A DNA stretch of 25,202 nt from Cudoniella acicularis (lineage: Eukaryota > Ascomycota > Leotiomycetes > Helotiales > Helotiaceae), in NCBI GenBank assembly GCA_013054445.1, contig JAAMPI010000811.1:1-25202 (forward strand), read 5' to 3'. Position 1 is the first letter of the stretch, and the number at the start of each line of letters is the position of its first letter. Both the position numbers and the translations under genes were made by a program. The notes beneath the pieces were generated by a model. It did not search any database, was not told the DNA's origin, and saw only the letters and a list, made by a program, of their open reading frames with translations. This document shows positions 1 to 8,438 of the stretch, piece by piece.

Positions 1-2548
1 GTGTGTGTAATTTGTAAGTGTGGTTACGATGGTTGGTCTATTGAATTGTGTTTATTCTAGAAAAACCTAAATTTGGGCGTGGGTAAAGATAGCGCTCTAG
101 GTGTTCTAGGGAAAGGGGAGCTAAGATATAGTAGGAGAAGGAAAGGAAAGAAGAGGAGGTGGATCATCGTGGGCTGGGGAGTTGGGGAATGGATAGATGA
201 ATGATTCAAGGACGGCGATGATGATGATAGAGTTGAGGATGATGGCTTGAATTTGATTGAGCGCTAGAATTTTATTCACGAGACTTCTTGAAAAGTATGA
301 CCTAAAATCATGGAACCGAAGGAGAGGAAAGAACGTTAGGTATTTTCTGATAGCTTTTTTTTTATGGATTAATAGTTTTTAATGAGGAAAAACTTCAGAA
401 TTAAACTACTCGCGTATAAGTTTAGTGTTGAAGAGTTGAAATAATTCTTGCTAGCTTTAAAATATGTGGAGCTGGGCCGTAGACATTGCTAATTTAGATT
501 GGAATATAATCTCGGGGTGGCTTTAATCTCTTGAAGTGTTGCCCCTGGTGCTAGAAAAGGGTTCGCTAAAGGCTTGAAATCCGGGGGTTTAGTTTTAGGG
601 TGTCAGCACCTAGAAGTTAGTGGTTGTGCGCTGTATCTTAGCGAGCTGGTTGCTACAGAACCCTGTAACTTCATCGGGCCATCTTCTTCTCTACCTATTT
701 GGCGCAGATTCACGACTTTCCATGAACTCATCTCGATTTGTTGAGGCCCCTGGGCTTGAGTTGTTTACACCTGCGACTTCTAAAAGCGTTATCGATCCTT
801 CCTTCCTCTGATGAAAGCGGGAACTAGAACTTAAGGTCTGGCTGGACTTGCTGCATTCTTCTTCCGTCGCTTCTCCTTTTTGTGGTTTCTATCTTTGTCG
901 TTTCCCTCCATTTTTAATCTCGCTCAAGTCGCTAATAGTTTCACCTTTCAATCCTCTATTGCCAGTTTGTTGGTCTTTCCTTCCCAAAGCTGCACTCCCT
1001 TCCCCTTTCCTATGTTGCCCCTTTAGGTCAATCGCTCCTTCTTCCTCGCTTCCCCTTTCTTTACTTGCTTCGCATACACTATCCGTGTCTTAAAGGCCAA
1101 CAGTAGTCCCCAGTTACTCCTTTGGAAAATCTAGAACATTCCCGGATGAGAAAGGGAAGGGACGAGAAGAGATACCAGTGAGGGGTAGTGGGGGCTGAGT
1201 CAGCATAGATTTTGGCATCCGTGAACCCCGCACCCTTTTCATTGCTTTACTCTCGATTTCCTTATTAAAATCTGGAAGGACATGGAAAGAAATACCGGGT
1301 TTTCAAGAAGGGCTGATGATGCTCTAAATCTGGTTTCAATAGACTAAAGCAGAGGAACTATGGGTGCTGGCTTCGCGTATATTTCAGCATACATGCGTAT
1401 CTGTCAGTAGTTTTTGGTCCATAAGCTTGAATCCCACATTACGAATTGTCGAGAAATAAAACTGTAAAAGATCCTTCCAGCTAAGGCATATATTCTTCTA
1501 ATCTTCTTTTCAAACAAAAACGAAATGCTAGCTAACTTTTGATATAACTTACAGGAGCTGCATTAACAATCCTTCCACGTGACTGTCGATTGCAGGGGTG
1601 TCTGCTTTAAAATAGCGAGCTCCTTCCCGCCAAGTCTTCCCTCCAACACCTTTCAACATCACCAACAAATTCCAAGCTCAAAGATCGACGACTTGACTGT
1701 TTCTCGCAGCATGTCGCTGCTCTCGCATCTCGGCCACAAGGAGATTCCACCACCCAACACCACGGGTCGATCGGACGCTCTCCTGCGCCTCGTATTGCCA
1801 TGTTTAGAAGCTCAAGCAGTGCCGCATTGCTCGTCTACCGCATCCGATGCGCCAAGTCGACATCTCAGCAGAAGCCCATCAAAGGAGTGTGGCTCGAATC
1901 CCTGGCTCTATATCAGCAAGGGCTTCAGATGAACCCGGCCGCAATTCGATGCTCGGGTGCTCCCGGATTTCGGTATTGATAGCGTTATTGACCTTTCTCA
2001 ACGGATCTTGATGATATGTTGAAATTCTGCAAGTGTTTTATATCCCAGCAATATGCATCTTTTCAATTTAAGAACTCTCCTCATGATGCAAGTCACCATT
2101 TCTAGAACACCTTTTGTTTGTTAATTCTAGGGACGAAGCTGAGTGGTCGTCAACTCCTCCATGTAAGCTCTTCACTTAAAATCTGGTATCGCTCAGCCGT
2201 TCTACGTTGTACACAGATCTTGGCACTTCGATACCACGTTTATTCCTTGCAAATCTCACCATCAAGTCCTTCGCCTCTTGTAATTTCGATAATCTCGTAT
2301 GCAGCCTGTGATGACTGGACTTCTGGCGTCAGGTTATGGATGGTTGTGCTTTCTCTGTGAGAGTAAGAGGTTCAGTTTCTATGCAAGTCGTCTGTCGTCT
2401 CCTCCCCTTTAGGGAGCTGCGATCTCTTGGACTCTAGCCGACCCTGTAGACCTACTCGTGGAATGAAGTATAAATGAAGGACCTTGAGTACTAGAATCGA
2501 GTATTCGCTAAAATCTTCTCATTCATTTCTACCCTTCAGTTCCTCAGA
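1..2548. other. Gene-free left flank, mostly AT-rich
   Basis: I find no coding region here that I can support. Open frames are short, have low-complexity Ser/Leu/Pro composition and show no recognisable domain. The first 550 bases are AT-rich with purine-rich runs, including a short GAT run near 214-225. A GC-richer island at about 1570-1980 has open frames on both strands and is treated as a separate observation. The last 100 bases are the promoter of the tyrosinase gene. No tRNA-like T-arm or rRNA sequence was recognised. Confidence 0.6.
2469..2475 (+). promoter_or_regulatory. Probable TATA box of the tyrosinase gene
   Basis: TATAAAT lies 80 bases upstream of the tyrosinase ATG at 2549, with a pyrimidine-rich stretch between them (about 2513-2545). 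Spacing and sequence fit a fungal core promoter. There is no direct evidence of a transcription start. Confidence 0.45.
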
Positions 2549-4322
2549 ATGCTTATTCCATCTCTTTTCACCCCTTGGGGTGTTGCGTTGGCAGCAGTTA
2601 CCTGCTTTAATTTAGTGGCAGCAAACATTGAGATCACAGGTATGAAACTTCGTCCCCTTTTCTTACATCGAAAACTAAACCCTTTACAGGAGTCAACACG
2701 GGCGTCAATGCAAAGACAGGTTATAGACCACCGCGACGCAATATACTTGATCTCTACAATGACAAGGTTCAGTTGTTTGTACTTCGATTCCCTTCTTTAC
2801 TGTGGATATCTAACTGTATCTTCAAGCTCGCTCTATATACAGGCGATGAATACAATGATGCAGACCGATGAGCATACATTAACATCATTTTTCCAGATTG
2901 CAGGTACACATCAATTAGTTCAACTTATTTTCATATGGATTACTTACTAGTGCTCTAGGTATTCACGGTAGACCTTTCATATCCTGGGATGGTGTGAACC
3001 CATCAATTATGGCTCCCGCAGCAAATGCCACCGGAATTCCTATCGGCTACTGCACGCATGGGAACACACTTTTCCCACTCTGGCATCGCCCATATCTTGC
3101 TCTTATTGAGCAGGTTATGGCGGCCCATGCCCAAGACGCCGCAAAATCATATAACTCACCTGTCTATCAAACCGCTGCGGATAATCTCAGAATACCTTAT
3201 TGGGATTGGGCAGCCGTTCCCCAAAGATTTCCCGACTTGTTGATGTGGCCGTCTATTCAAATTATTACTCCAACCGGTGTTAAGAATGTCACAAATCCTC
3301 TTAATCGGTACAAATTTCTCAATCATCCTGAGCCAGAAGCCTGGTTTCCCTCGGACGAAGAATCTTACCTGGGATCCCAGCCATGGACTTTGCGTCAACC
3401 AGATTCACAGAATGTGTCTCAGGAATATTTAATTAATACCCAGGGATTCGGTGACGATGGTCAGATTCTTACCGATAGTATTGTGAGTGCCTTGTAGACT
3501 GTGGCAGTATGTGGATTTGAAACTGATCTTTACTAAGTATTCGGCATTTTCAAAGTCGACCGATTGGTGGAATGCATCAACGACTGCAGCCCAGGGATAT
3601 TCTTTTGAAGGTCCTCATGGAAGCGTTCATTTGATGGTTGGAGGAAATGGGCACATGTCTCCTGCGACTTTTGCGGGTTTTGATCCCGTCTTGTAAGTCT
3701 TCACACCCACTGAATTCTTACGAAGGCCCTTCGTAGTTTGTGCCAATCAATCATAGCTTCCTTCACCATGCCAATGTCGATCGTCTCTGGGACATGTGGC
3801 AAGCTGTTTACCCCAACTCCTGGATCCAACCTAGCATCTCGCAAGGTGGAACCTGGACTATCTACCCCAATACAATCGTCCATCAAAATACGCCTCTAAC
3901 TCCGTTTACGACTCGTGACGGGAAAACACCATATACTTCCGTTTCTGCGCGTCATGTCAAATACTTTGGCTATTCCTACCCAGACGTGCAAGACTGGCTG
4001 TTTACCAACCCGAAAGCCCTTTCTAGCAACGTCACAACAAGAATCAATCAGCTGTATAATGCGGACGGACACAATGGAAACTGGCCCAACAAAAAAACGC
4101 TCCTCAATGCGGACGCAATCAGCAGATATCGAGAAGAGATCAGTTGCAAGGGAGTGGACTGTCTCAGTGGCCGTTCCCAACGCGGCTGTAGGCGAAGGCT
4201 TCACCGTGAAAGTCACTGTTGACTCAGTGTCCGTCGGCTTGGTCACGATTTTCGAAGCACCAACCCAGTTCGAAAAAGATGCTGGCGGAAACCGAGTAAC
4301 CCACAATGACTTCACTCTCTAA
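2549..4322 (+). CDS. Secreted tyrosinase (type-3 copper monophenol oxidase), 6 exons, frame break near the C-terminus
   Basis: Oxidises monophenols and o-diphenols to quinones (melanin-type chemistry). Proposed exons are 2549-2639, 2690-2774, 2827-2903, 2959-3482, 3538-3692 and 3757 onward; introns are 50-64 nt. A hydrophobic N-terminus (about residues 1-25) suggests secretion. The CuA site shows HGRPF (H87), the Cys-Thr-His motif CTHGN (C116, H118) typical of the thioether in fungal tyrosinases, and WHRPY (H127). The CuB site shows PHGSVH (H286, H290) and FFLHHANVDRLW (H314/H315). The core ends with the Tyr-rich YFGYSYPD motif. As written, the frame runs to a stop at 4220-4222 (465 aa). After an A7 run at 4091-4097, a clear C-terminal domain (REWTVSVAVPN and onward) continues in the next frame to a stop at 4320-4322, so the listed end assumes that frame. 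The linker holds dibasic KKR and EKR sites, possible maturation sites. A TATA box lies 80 bases upstream. Family assignment is firm; the C-terminal structure is uncertain. Confidence 0.9.
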
Positions 4323-4931
4323 CAAATCCTCAATATCCCCCAACGGACTAACCCTGGGCTCCAGCACCTCCAAATCCTCCAACACCTCTCTCTTCGGCAT
4401 CTTCCAAAGCGTCGTAGCACAAACCCTCTCCTTCGTCAACAAATCATCCACAAACTGATCCATAAACGTCAAACTAGTCCCCATCCTCGTCCTCCTCTTC
4501 AACTTCCTTCGATCCTCCAGGTACGGCTCAAGAAACAAATACACATCCTTCGCCGTCCTCGTTAACCGCACATAGAAAACCGCCAGCGCCCTCAAATACT
4601 TGAACTTCTCCCCTCCATATTCCAAATATTCTCTCACAATATCATCCCCTGGCCCCAGTTGTAGTAATTTGAATGCGAGGCATAGGAAAGGAGAGGGTCT
4701 TTGCGCATCGCCATATGTGCCGCCGATGAAATGAACGTGGTCCACCACGCGGTTGATGATATCTGCCTCGTTGACAGCGAAACATTGGTCTTTCCAGAAG
4801 TAGCAGTCGATAATGCGCTCGCGGACGGGCTTTTCCATTATGGAGGCGGGGTTGAGGCCATTGGGCGCAAGGGGTCCACCAGAGCCTCGCTCGTCGAGGA
4901 AGCGTTTTTCATCCGCGCGGTGGTTCGCCAT
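4224..4931 (-). CDS. PRP38: Pre-mRNA-splicing factor PRP38
   Basis: Intronless, 235 aa, close to the 242 aa of the yeast protein. PRP38 belongs to the U4/U6.U5 tri-snRNP and is needed for spliceosome activation in the nucleus. Family features are visible in order: NPASIMEKPVRERI near residue 30, YFWKDQCF, then HFIGGTYGDAQRPSPFLCL, KYLRALAVFYVRLTR, DVYLFLEPYLEDRRKLKRR, FVDDLLTKERVC, and the fungal tail EDLEVLEPRVSPLGDIEDLLE. The ATG at 4931 gives the usual short N-terminal extension. The last 32 codons (4224-4322), after the conserved tail, are antisense to the C-terminal coding frame of the convergent tyrosinase and look unlike PRP38, so the stop may have been displaced by a rearrangement. 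It is divergent from the membrane-protein gene, with a 291-base shared promoter. Confidence 0.93.
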   Translation of the reverse strand: MANHRADEKRFLDERGSGGPLAPNGLNPASIMEKPVRERIIDCYFWKDQCFAVNEADIINRVVDHVHFIGGTYGDAQRPSPFLCLAFKLLQLGPGDDIVREYLEYGGEKFKYLRALAVFYVRLTRTAKDVYLFLEPYLEDRRKLKRRTRMGTSLTFMDQFVDDLLTKERVCATTLWKMPKREVLEDLEVLEPRVSPLGDIEDLLESEVIVGYSVSASIFFELGWCFENRDQADGH

Positions 4932-5222
4932 GATGTACTTGTGTGTTTCGAGAAGAGGAAAGGTAGATTGGAGTCTTGTCGCGGATTTGGTGTGATAAAA
5001 GAGTCGTTGCGTGTGGTTGTGTAGAAATTTTGGACGTCAGAAGCTCTTATCGGAACCCCCTGTAGCTGATTGTTTCCCTACCAACAAAGCCATTGTTGAC
5101 TTTGGCCTCCACATCACTCACAACTCGTATTATTCAAACCCACATCAAAAACACCAATTAACGCCTCAAAATCCAACTAAATATACAAAATATACATTCA
5201 ATTAATTGCGTATACCTCAAAA

Positions 5223-5888
5223 ATGCTCTTAACATCCTCCCAAGTCTCCGTCGCAATATCCTCCTTCATTGGTACTGTTCCCCTCTCCTCTTCCAGTTCT
5301 CCCCTATCCCCTCTTTGCGACCAACATCAGAATCAAACTAATTCCTGTCGCGAAACAGTATTCTTCTTCACACTGGCCCTATTTCTTTCCGGCTACGTGC
5401 TACAGCAACAAACAATCAAGGACCTCCGTGCAGCCATAAAACCGCAAATGGTCCGACCGCCGCCTGAGCTGCAACTCTATTTACCACCAAGGTTTAGGGA
5501 TGACGAGGATGAGAGCGATGGGAAAGGAACGATTGATGCGCTGCCTAGCGATAACACCGGGAATGGGGAAATAATAAATGGGATAGGAGGAGAAGTGAAT
5601 GGGAATGGAGAGAGACAGGGAGAAGAGGATGATGATATGGTTGGCGCAACGAGGTGGCAGAAGGCGAAAAGGAGGAAGGAAAAGGCTATGAGGCAGAAAG
5701 CTCTCGACGCAGAGAAAAATGAGAAGCAGTCTTCCAGTGCTGATTCGGAAATGGGAGGGGCGAAATCACCACCGAAACCTGAGGAGAAACCCTTGAGCAG
5801 AGCTGAAAGAAGGAAAAAGATCAAAGAGGAAATCATGGCGGCGGGAGACGGAGAGAGCGTCACCGGGTACAGAAGAAGAATGTGGTGA
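5223..5888 (+). CDS. Small single-pass membrane protein with charged C-terminal tail
   Basis: I do not recognise a named family. The proposed model has exons 5223-5271 and 5359-5888 with an 87-nt intron (GTACTG donor, ACTAAT branch-like site, ACAG acceptor), giving 192 aa. Splicing fuses the first hydrophobic residues to the next exon and makes one uninterrupted helix, SSFIVFFFTLALFLSGYV, near residues 14-31. This is followed by a polar, acidic linker and then a Lys/Arg/Glu-rich region likely to be helical or coiled-coil (KAKRRKEKAMRQKALDAEKN). The C-terminus has a motif, LSRAERRKKIKEEIM, and ends GYRRRMW; my impression is that this tail recurs in fungal hypothetical proteins. The intron is a multiple of three and has no stop, so an unspliced 221-aa form is also possible. 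An endomembrane or mitochondrial location is open. Coding status is likely; function is unknown. Confidence 0.72.
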   Translation: MLLTSSQVSVAISSFIGTVPLSSSSSPLSPLCDQHQNQTNSCRETVFFFTLALFLSGYVLQQQTIKDLRAAIKPQMVRPPPELQLYLPPRFRDDEDESDGKGTIDALPSDNTGNGEIINGIGGEVNGNGERQGEEDDDMVGATRWQKAKRRKEKAMRQKALDAEKNEKQSSSADSEMGGAKSPPKPEEKPLSRAERRKKIKEEIMAAGDGESVTGYRRRMW

Positions 5889-6278
5889 TTTAAATACTTG
5901 GGATAGCTGTATTAAACATTTGGCAAAGGTGTTGATAAAGAAGGGGATTGGAATGGGGAGGGATATTTGACTTGGAGTTCTGGGGATATAGGATACAGGC
6001 ATTTACAAGTTGGACAACTTGCGGGTAATGAATGATGAACGGCATGTATATTACAATGATTTATTGGTTTAGTATGAATCTTAATGGCCCAGCCATAGAT
6101 ACATACAGTTTATATGGTATACGCTTTTCTTATGCAATTTCAATGTTACCCCCAATGCCCAACCATTCCATTTTATGCAAAAAAGCCCCCCAAATTTCCA
6201 AATTTCCCCATCGTTTCCCGCTAAGAACCAAAAACCTTCAATGCCCTCATCTCTCGAAAGGAGTGTTGCTCGTGGCAT
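5889..6278. other. Convergent 3' spacer
   Basis: AT-rich sequence between the 3' ends of the membrane-protein gene (+) and the Cys-rich gene (-). It presumably holds both 3' UTRs and poly(A) sites. No further gene or structured element was seen. Confidence 0.5.
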
Positions 6279-6648
6279 TTATCGGATTCGGCCTGAAGTG
6301 GTTTTGCTCAATCTTTCCCTTCTTGTCTTTTCTTCTTCCCTTCTCATCTTTTCCCGATTCACACTTTCAACCCAGTGTTCTGAGGGCTCCGAATGGCCGT
6401 TGTACATTTGAGAATCGTTTGAGCTGTCACTTTGTGTTGACTTCATAAAGCGAAATGTTAGTAAATTTCGGTGTTTTGAATGGGTAGTGTGTGTTTTACC
6501 AAGCAGTGAGCACATCGGTCTCCGAATTTTGAGACAGTGTTGTGGCAGTTTATGGAGCCCTGTAAAATGGGAATATTAGCCAGAAATTCCTAAAATCATA
6601 TCGGAGAAGATGGCAACTAACGTAATAATTTGCACAATAGCAAGCCAT
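6279..6648 (-). CDS. Small Cys-rich protein (putative zinc-binding), 3 exons
   Basis: Assembled here from three short exons on the minus strand: 6648-6622, 6559-6500 and 6440-6279. Total 249 nt, 82 aa, all junctions phase 0. Intron 1 (62 nt) has donor GTTAGT, branch GGCTAATA and acceptor TTTTACAG. Intron 2 (59 nt) has donor GTAAAA, branch TTTACTAACA and acceptor ATGAAG. The N-terminal third is Cys-rich: MACYCANYY, then INCHNT and FGDRCAHCL, i.e. C3, C5, C14, C25 and C28, with H15 and H27 nearby. This resembles a small zinc ribbon or knuckle. The C-terminal half is polar and then strongly charged (REKMRREEEKTRRERL), probably helical, possibly nucleic-acid or protein binding. The start has A at -3 (AAAATGG). 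I do not recognise the family; the zinc-binding role is inferred from Cys spacing only. It is convergent with the membrane-protein gene. Confidence 0.68.
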
Positions 6649-8438
6649 TTTCGCTGTGTTGAGAGGAGTGTTGATGTATCGATGAAAAATAATATGGATT
6701 AAAAAAAGTCGCTCAGTTTAAATTCTCAAAAATCCACAACAGAGACAAGTGAAAAACGTGGAAAAGAATATTCTATACAATCAAAAGAAGAAGAAGAAGA
6801 AAAGAACAAAGATAAGATCGAGAGAAGCACCCCGAAATAAATACAAAGATCGTCTCCCGTTCCCGTCCCATTGATCCCAAGACAAAGGGTCCCAGCTCCT
6901 CTCCCTTTCGCACCTACATCCCTACACGAAATCCACAACAGCTCTCGTGCCTCAATGCGTCCCCCCCACACCCAAACCACAAACCAACCACAATACTAGA
7001 ACCGCATCGAGAAATATCAAAGCACATAGAAGCACTGATCAGTACGGAGTAAACCACCGAATCCAAGTCCCAGCAACTTGCTAGCATCCCGTCTAGCTTC
7101 ACTACTTGCTTGCGCACTAATACTTCCCTCCCATATGTCACTCCTCAGAATCGCCGCCTCATCAATGCGTACCATCCCGTTCGCAACCTCCATAACCAAC
7201 CAAACCTAAAAACTCACCCACTTCGACCCCCAAAACGCGAGGCGAATCCTAACTGCCGTCCCACACAACAGGAATCCCGTAACAGTCATTTTCTAGTCCT
7301 AAACCAAAGAACCCCATTCATCTCTGCCATCACAACAGTGACAACACCATCAGACAGAACAAATTTCAATTACCAGTACAGAACCCGCATAGCCAGCAGC
7401 GATCAGATAGATGCACCCAGACCTAGCCGGCCTGAGAACTGTGACACAACGTCCGTCCGTGTCTTTCTGTCTGTCACTGCGCTCGGCCCGTCAGTCCAGT
7501 AGTCCACACAAACTCAACCCGGGTTCACAACATCCAACATCCCACACCCAACCCCTATTACATCAACCCAACCCGGAAAACACCTTTTACGCTCTCACCT
7601 CAATGCCGTGCGTGTATGAGCGGGACTGCGGGACCGACAAACAAAAAAAAGGTACATGTACATGCATATGCACAATCGAAAACACTGATCCGCAGCTTAG
7701 TCAGGTGGGGGGAAGTGCGCGAGAGGCGTCTAGAACGTCGGTGCATGAAAGCTGAAACGGGGACATCGGACATTTCGGCTTGGAAATTTGGAGAAGCGCC
7801 GAACGGTAGGTACGGTTTCCGCCAGAATCAGAATCGAAACATCGAAAAAACATCGCGGTCCTCGGAAGAGCGAGCCAGACGTTTGGACTGACTGACACTT
7901 GACGTTTATGGATCGGAGCTACCCCAGTTTATTCTACGGGGAAAACAGAGAGCTGAGAAACGTTGCTACCAGTAGCCTGCTACTTAGTTACTACCATTCT
8001 TCGGCTAGTAGCGGTTTAGTAAAAAAAGGCGCATGAAAAGTGACAGAAACTTTGTTCAGAACGAGAGGTACACGTTCTATTCGTAGGACTACACAGGCAA
8101 TGTACAGAAAATATGCCTAGTTCAACCAGAAAAACCCTTCATACGCCGATCGCTTAGCTGCCACTAATAAGTTCCAAGCATTCCACCCATGGGCATCGCA
8201 ATTATGAATCAATCCATCAAACCATCCACCCTCGCCGACGAGACGAGGAACACTCAACATTAACTGGCAAGAGGCCAGGAGGGGGTAACCACAAACACAA
8301 AGAGAGCGTGTCCAGCACACACCATAAGAGAGCACCGCAAGTGGCGAAGCACAGAAGATTCAGGAATACATGCCATGCAGTTCTATAAAAGTGATATGGA
8401 CGGATTATGGCTTCTGATCGTGTGGAGATCTTTAATGG
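6649..8438. other. Spacer between the Cys-rich gene promoter and the ROM2 3' end
   Basis: No gene could be supported in these 1.8 kb. The part next to 6648 should be the promoter of the Cys-rich gene; it includes a GAA/TTC microsatellite at about 6785-6799 and, at 7042-7051, one copy of the intergenic motif TACTCCGTAC (read on the minus strand). The part next to 8438 should be the ROM2 3' UTR. Open frames at 7110-7502 (+) and 7017-7199 (-) lack recognisable domains, and I saw no splice-consistent extensions. Confidence 0.5.

Noticed and set aside
541..620. tRNA-like sequence containing GGTTCG
   Set aside because: No cloverleaf partners, anticodon stem or B-box context could be aligned.
4053..4128. 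Possible intron explaining the tyrosinase frame change (donor GTATAA at 4053, acceptors AATCAG or CAGCAG near 4120-4125)
   Set aside because: The donor leaves two bases of a codon, and both acceptors leave two bases before the required frame, so the C-terminal domain frame is not restored. The other GT sites either have the wrong phase or would remove conserved core residues.
3896..4315. 139-codon minus-strand frame opposite the tyrosinase 3' half
   Set aside because: Antisense to copper-oxidase coding sequence and overlapping the PRP38 3' end in another frame; no domain.
7110..7502. 130-codon plus-strand frame in the ROM2/Cys-rich spacer
   Set aside because: Low-complexity Pro/Thr/Asn/Arg composition, no domain, and no splice-supported partner exons.
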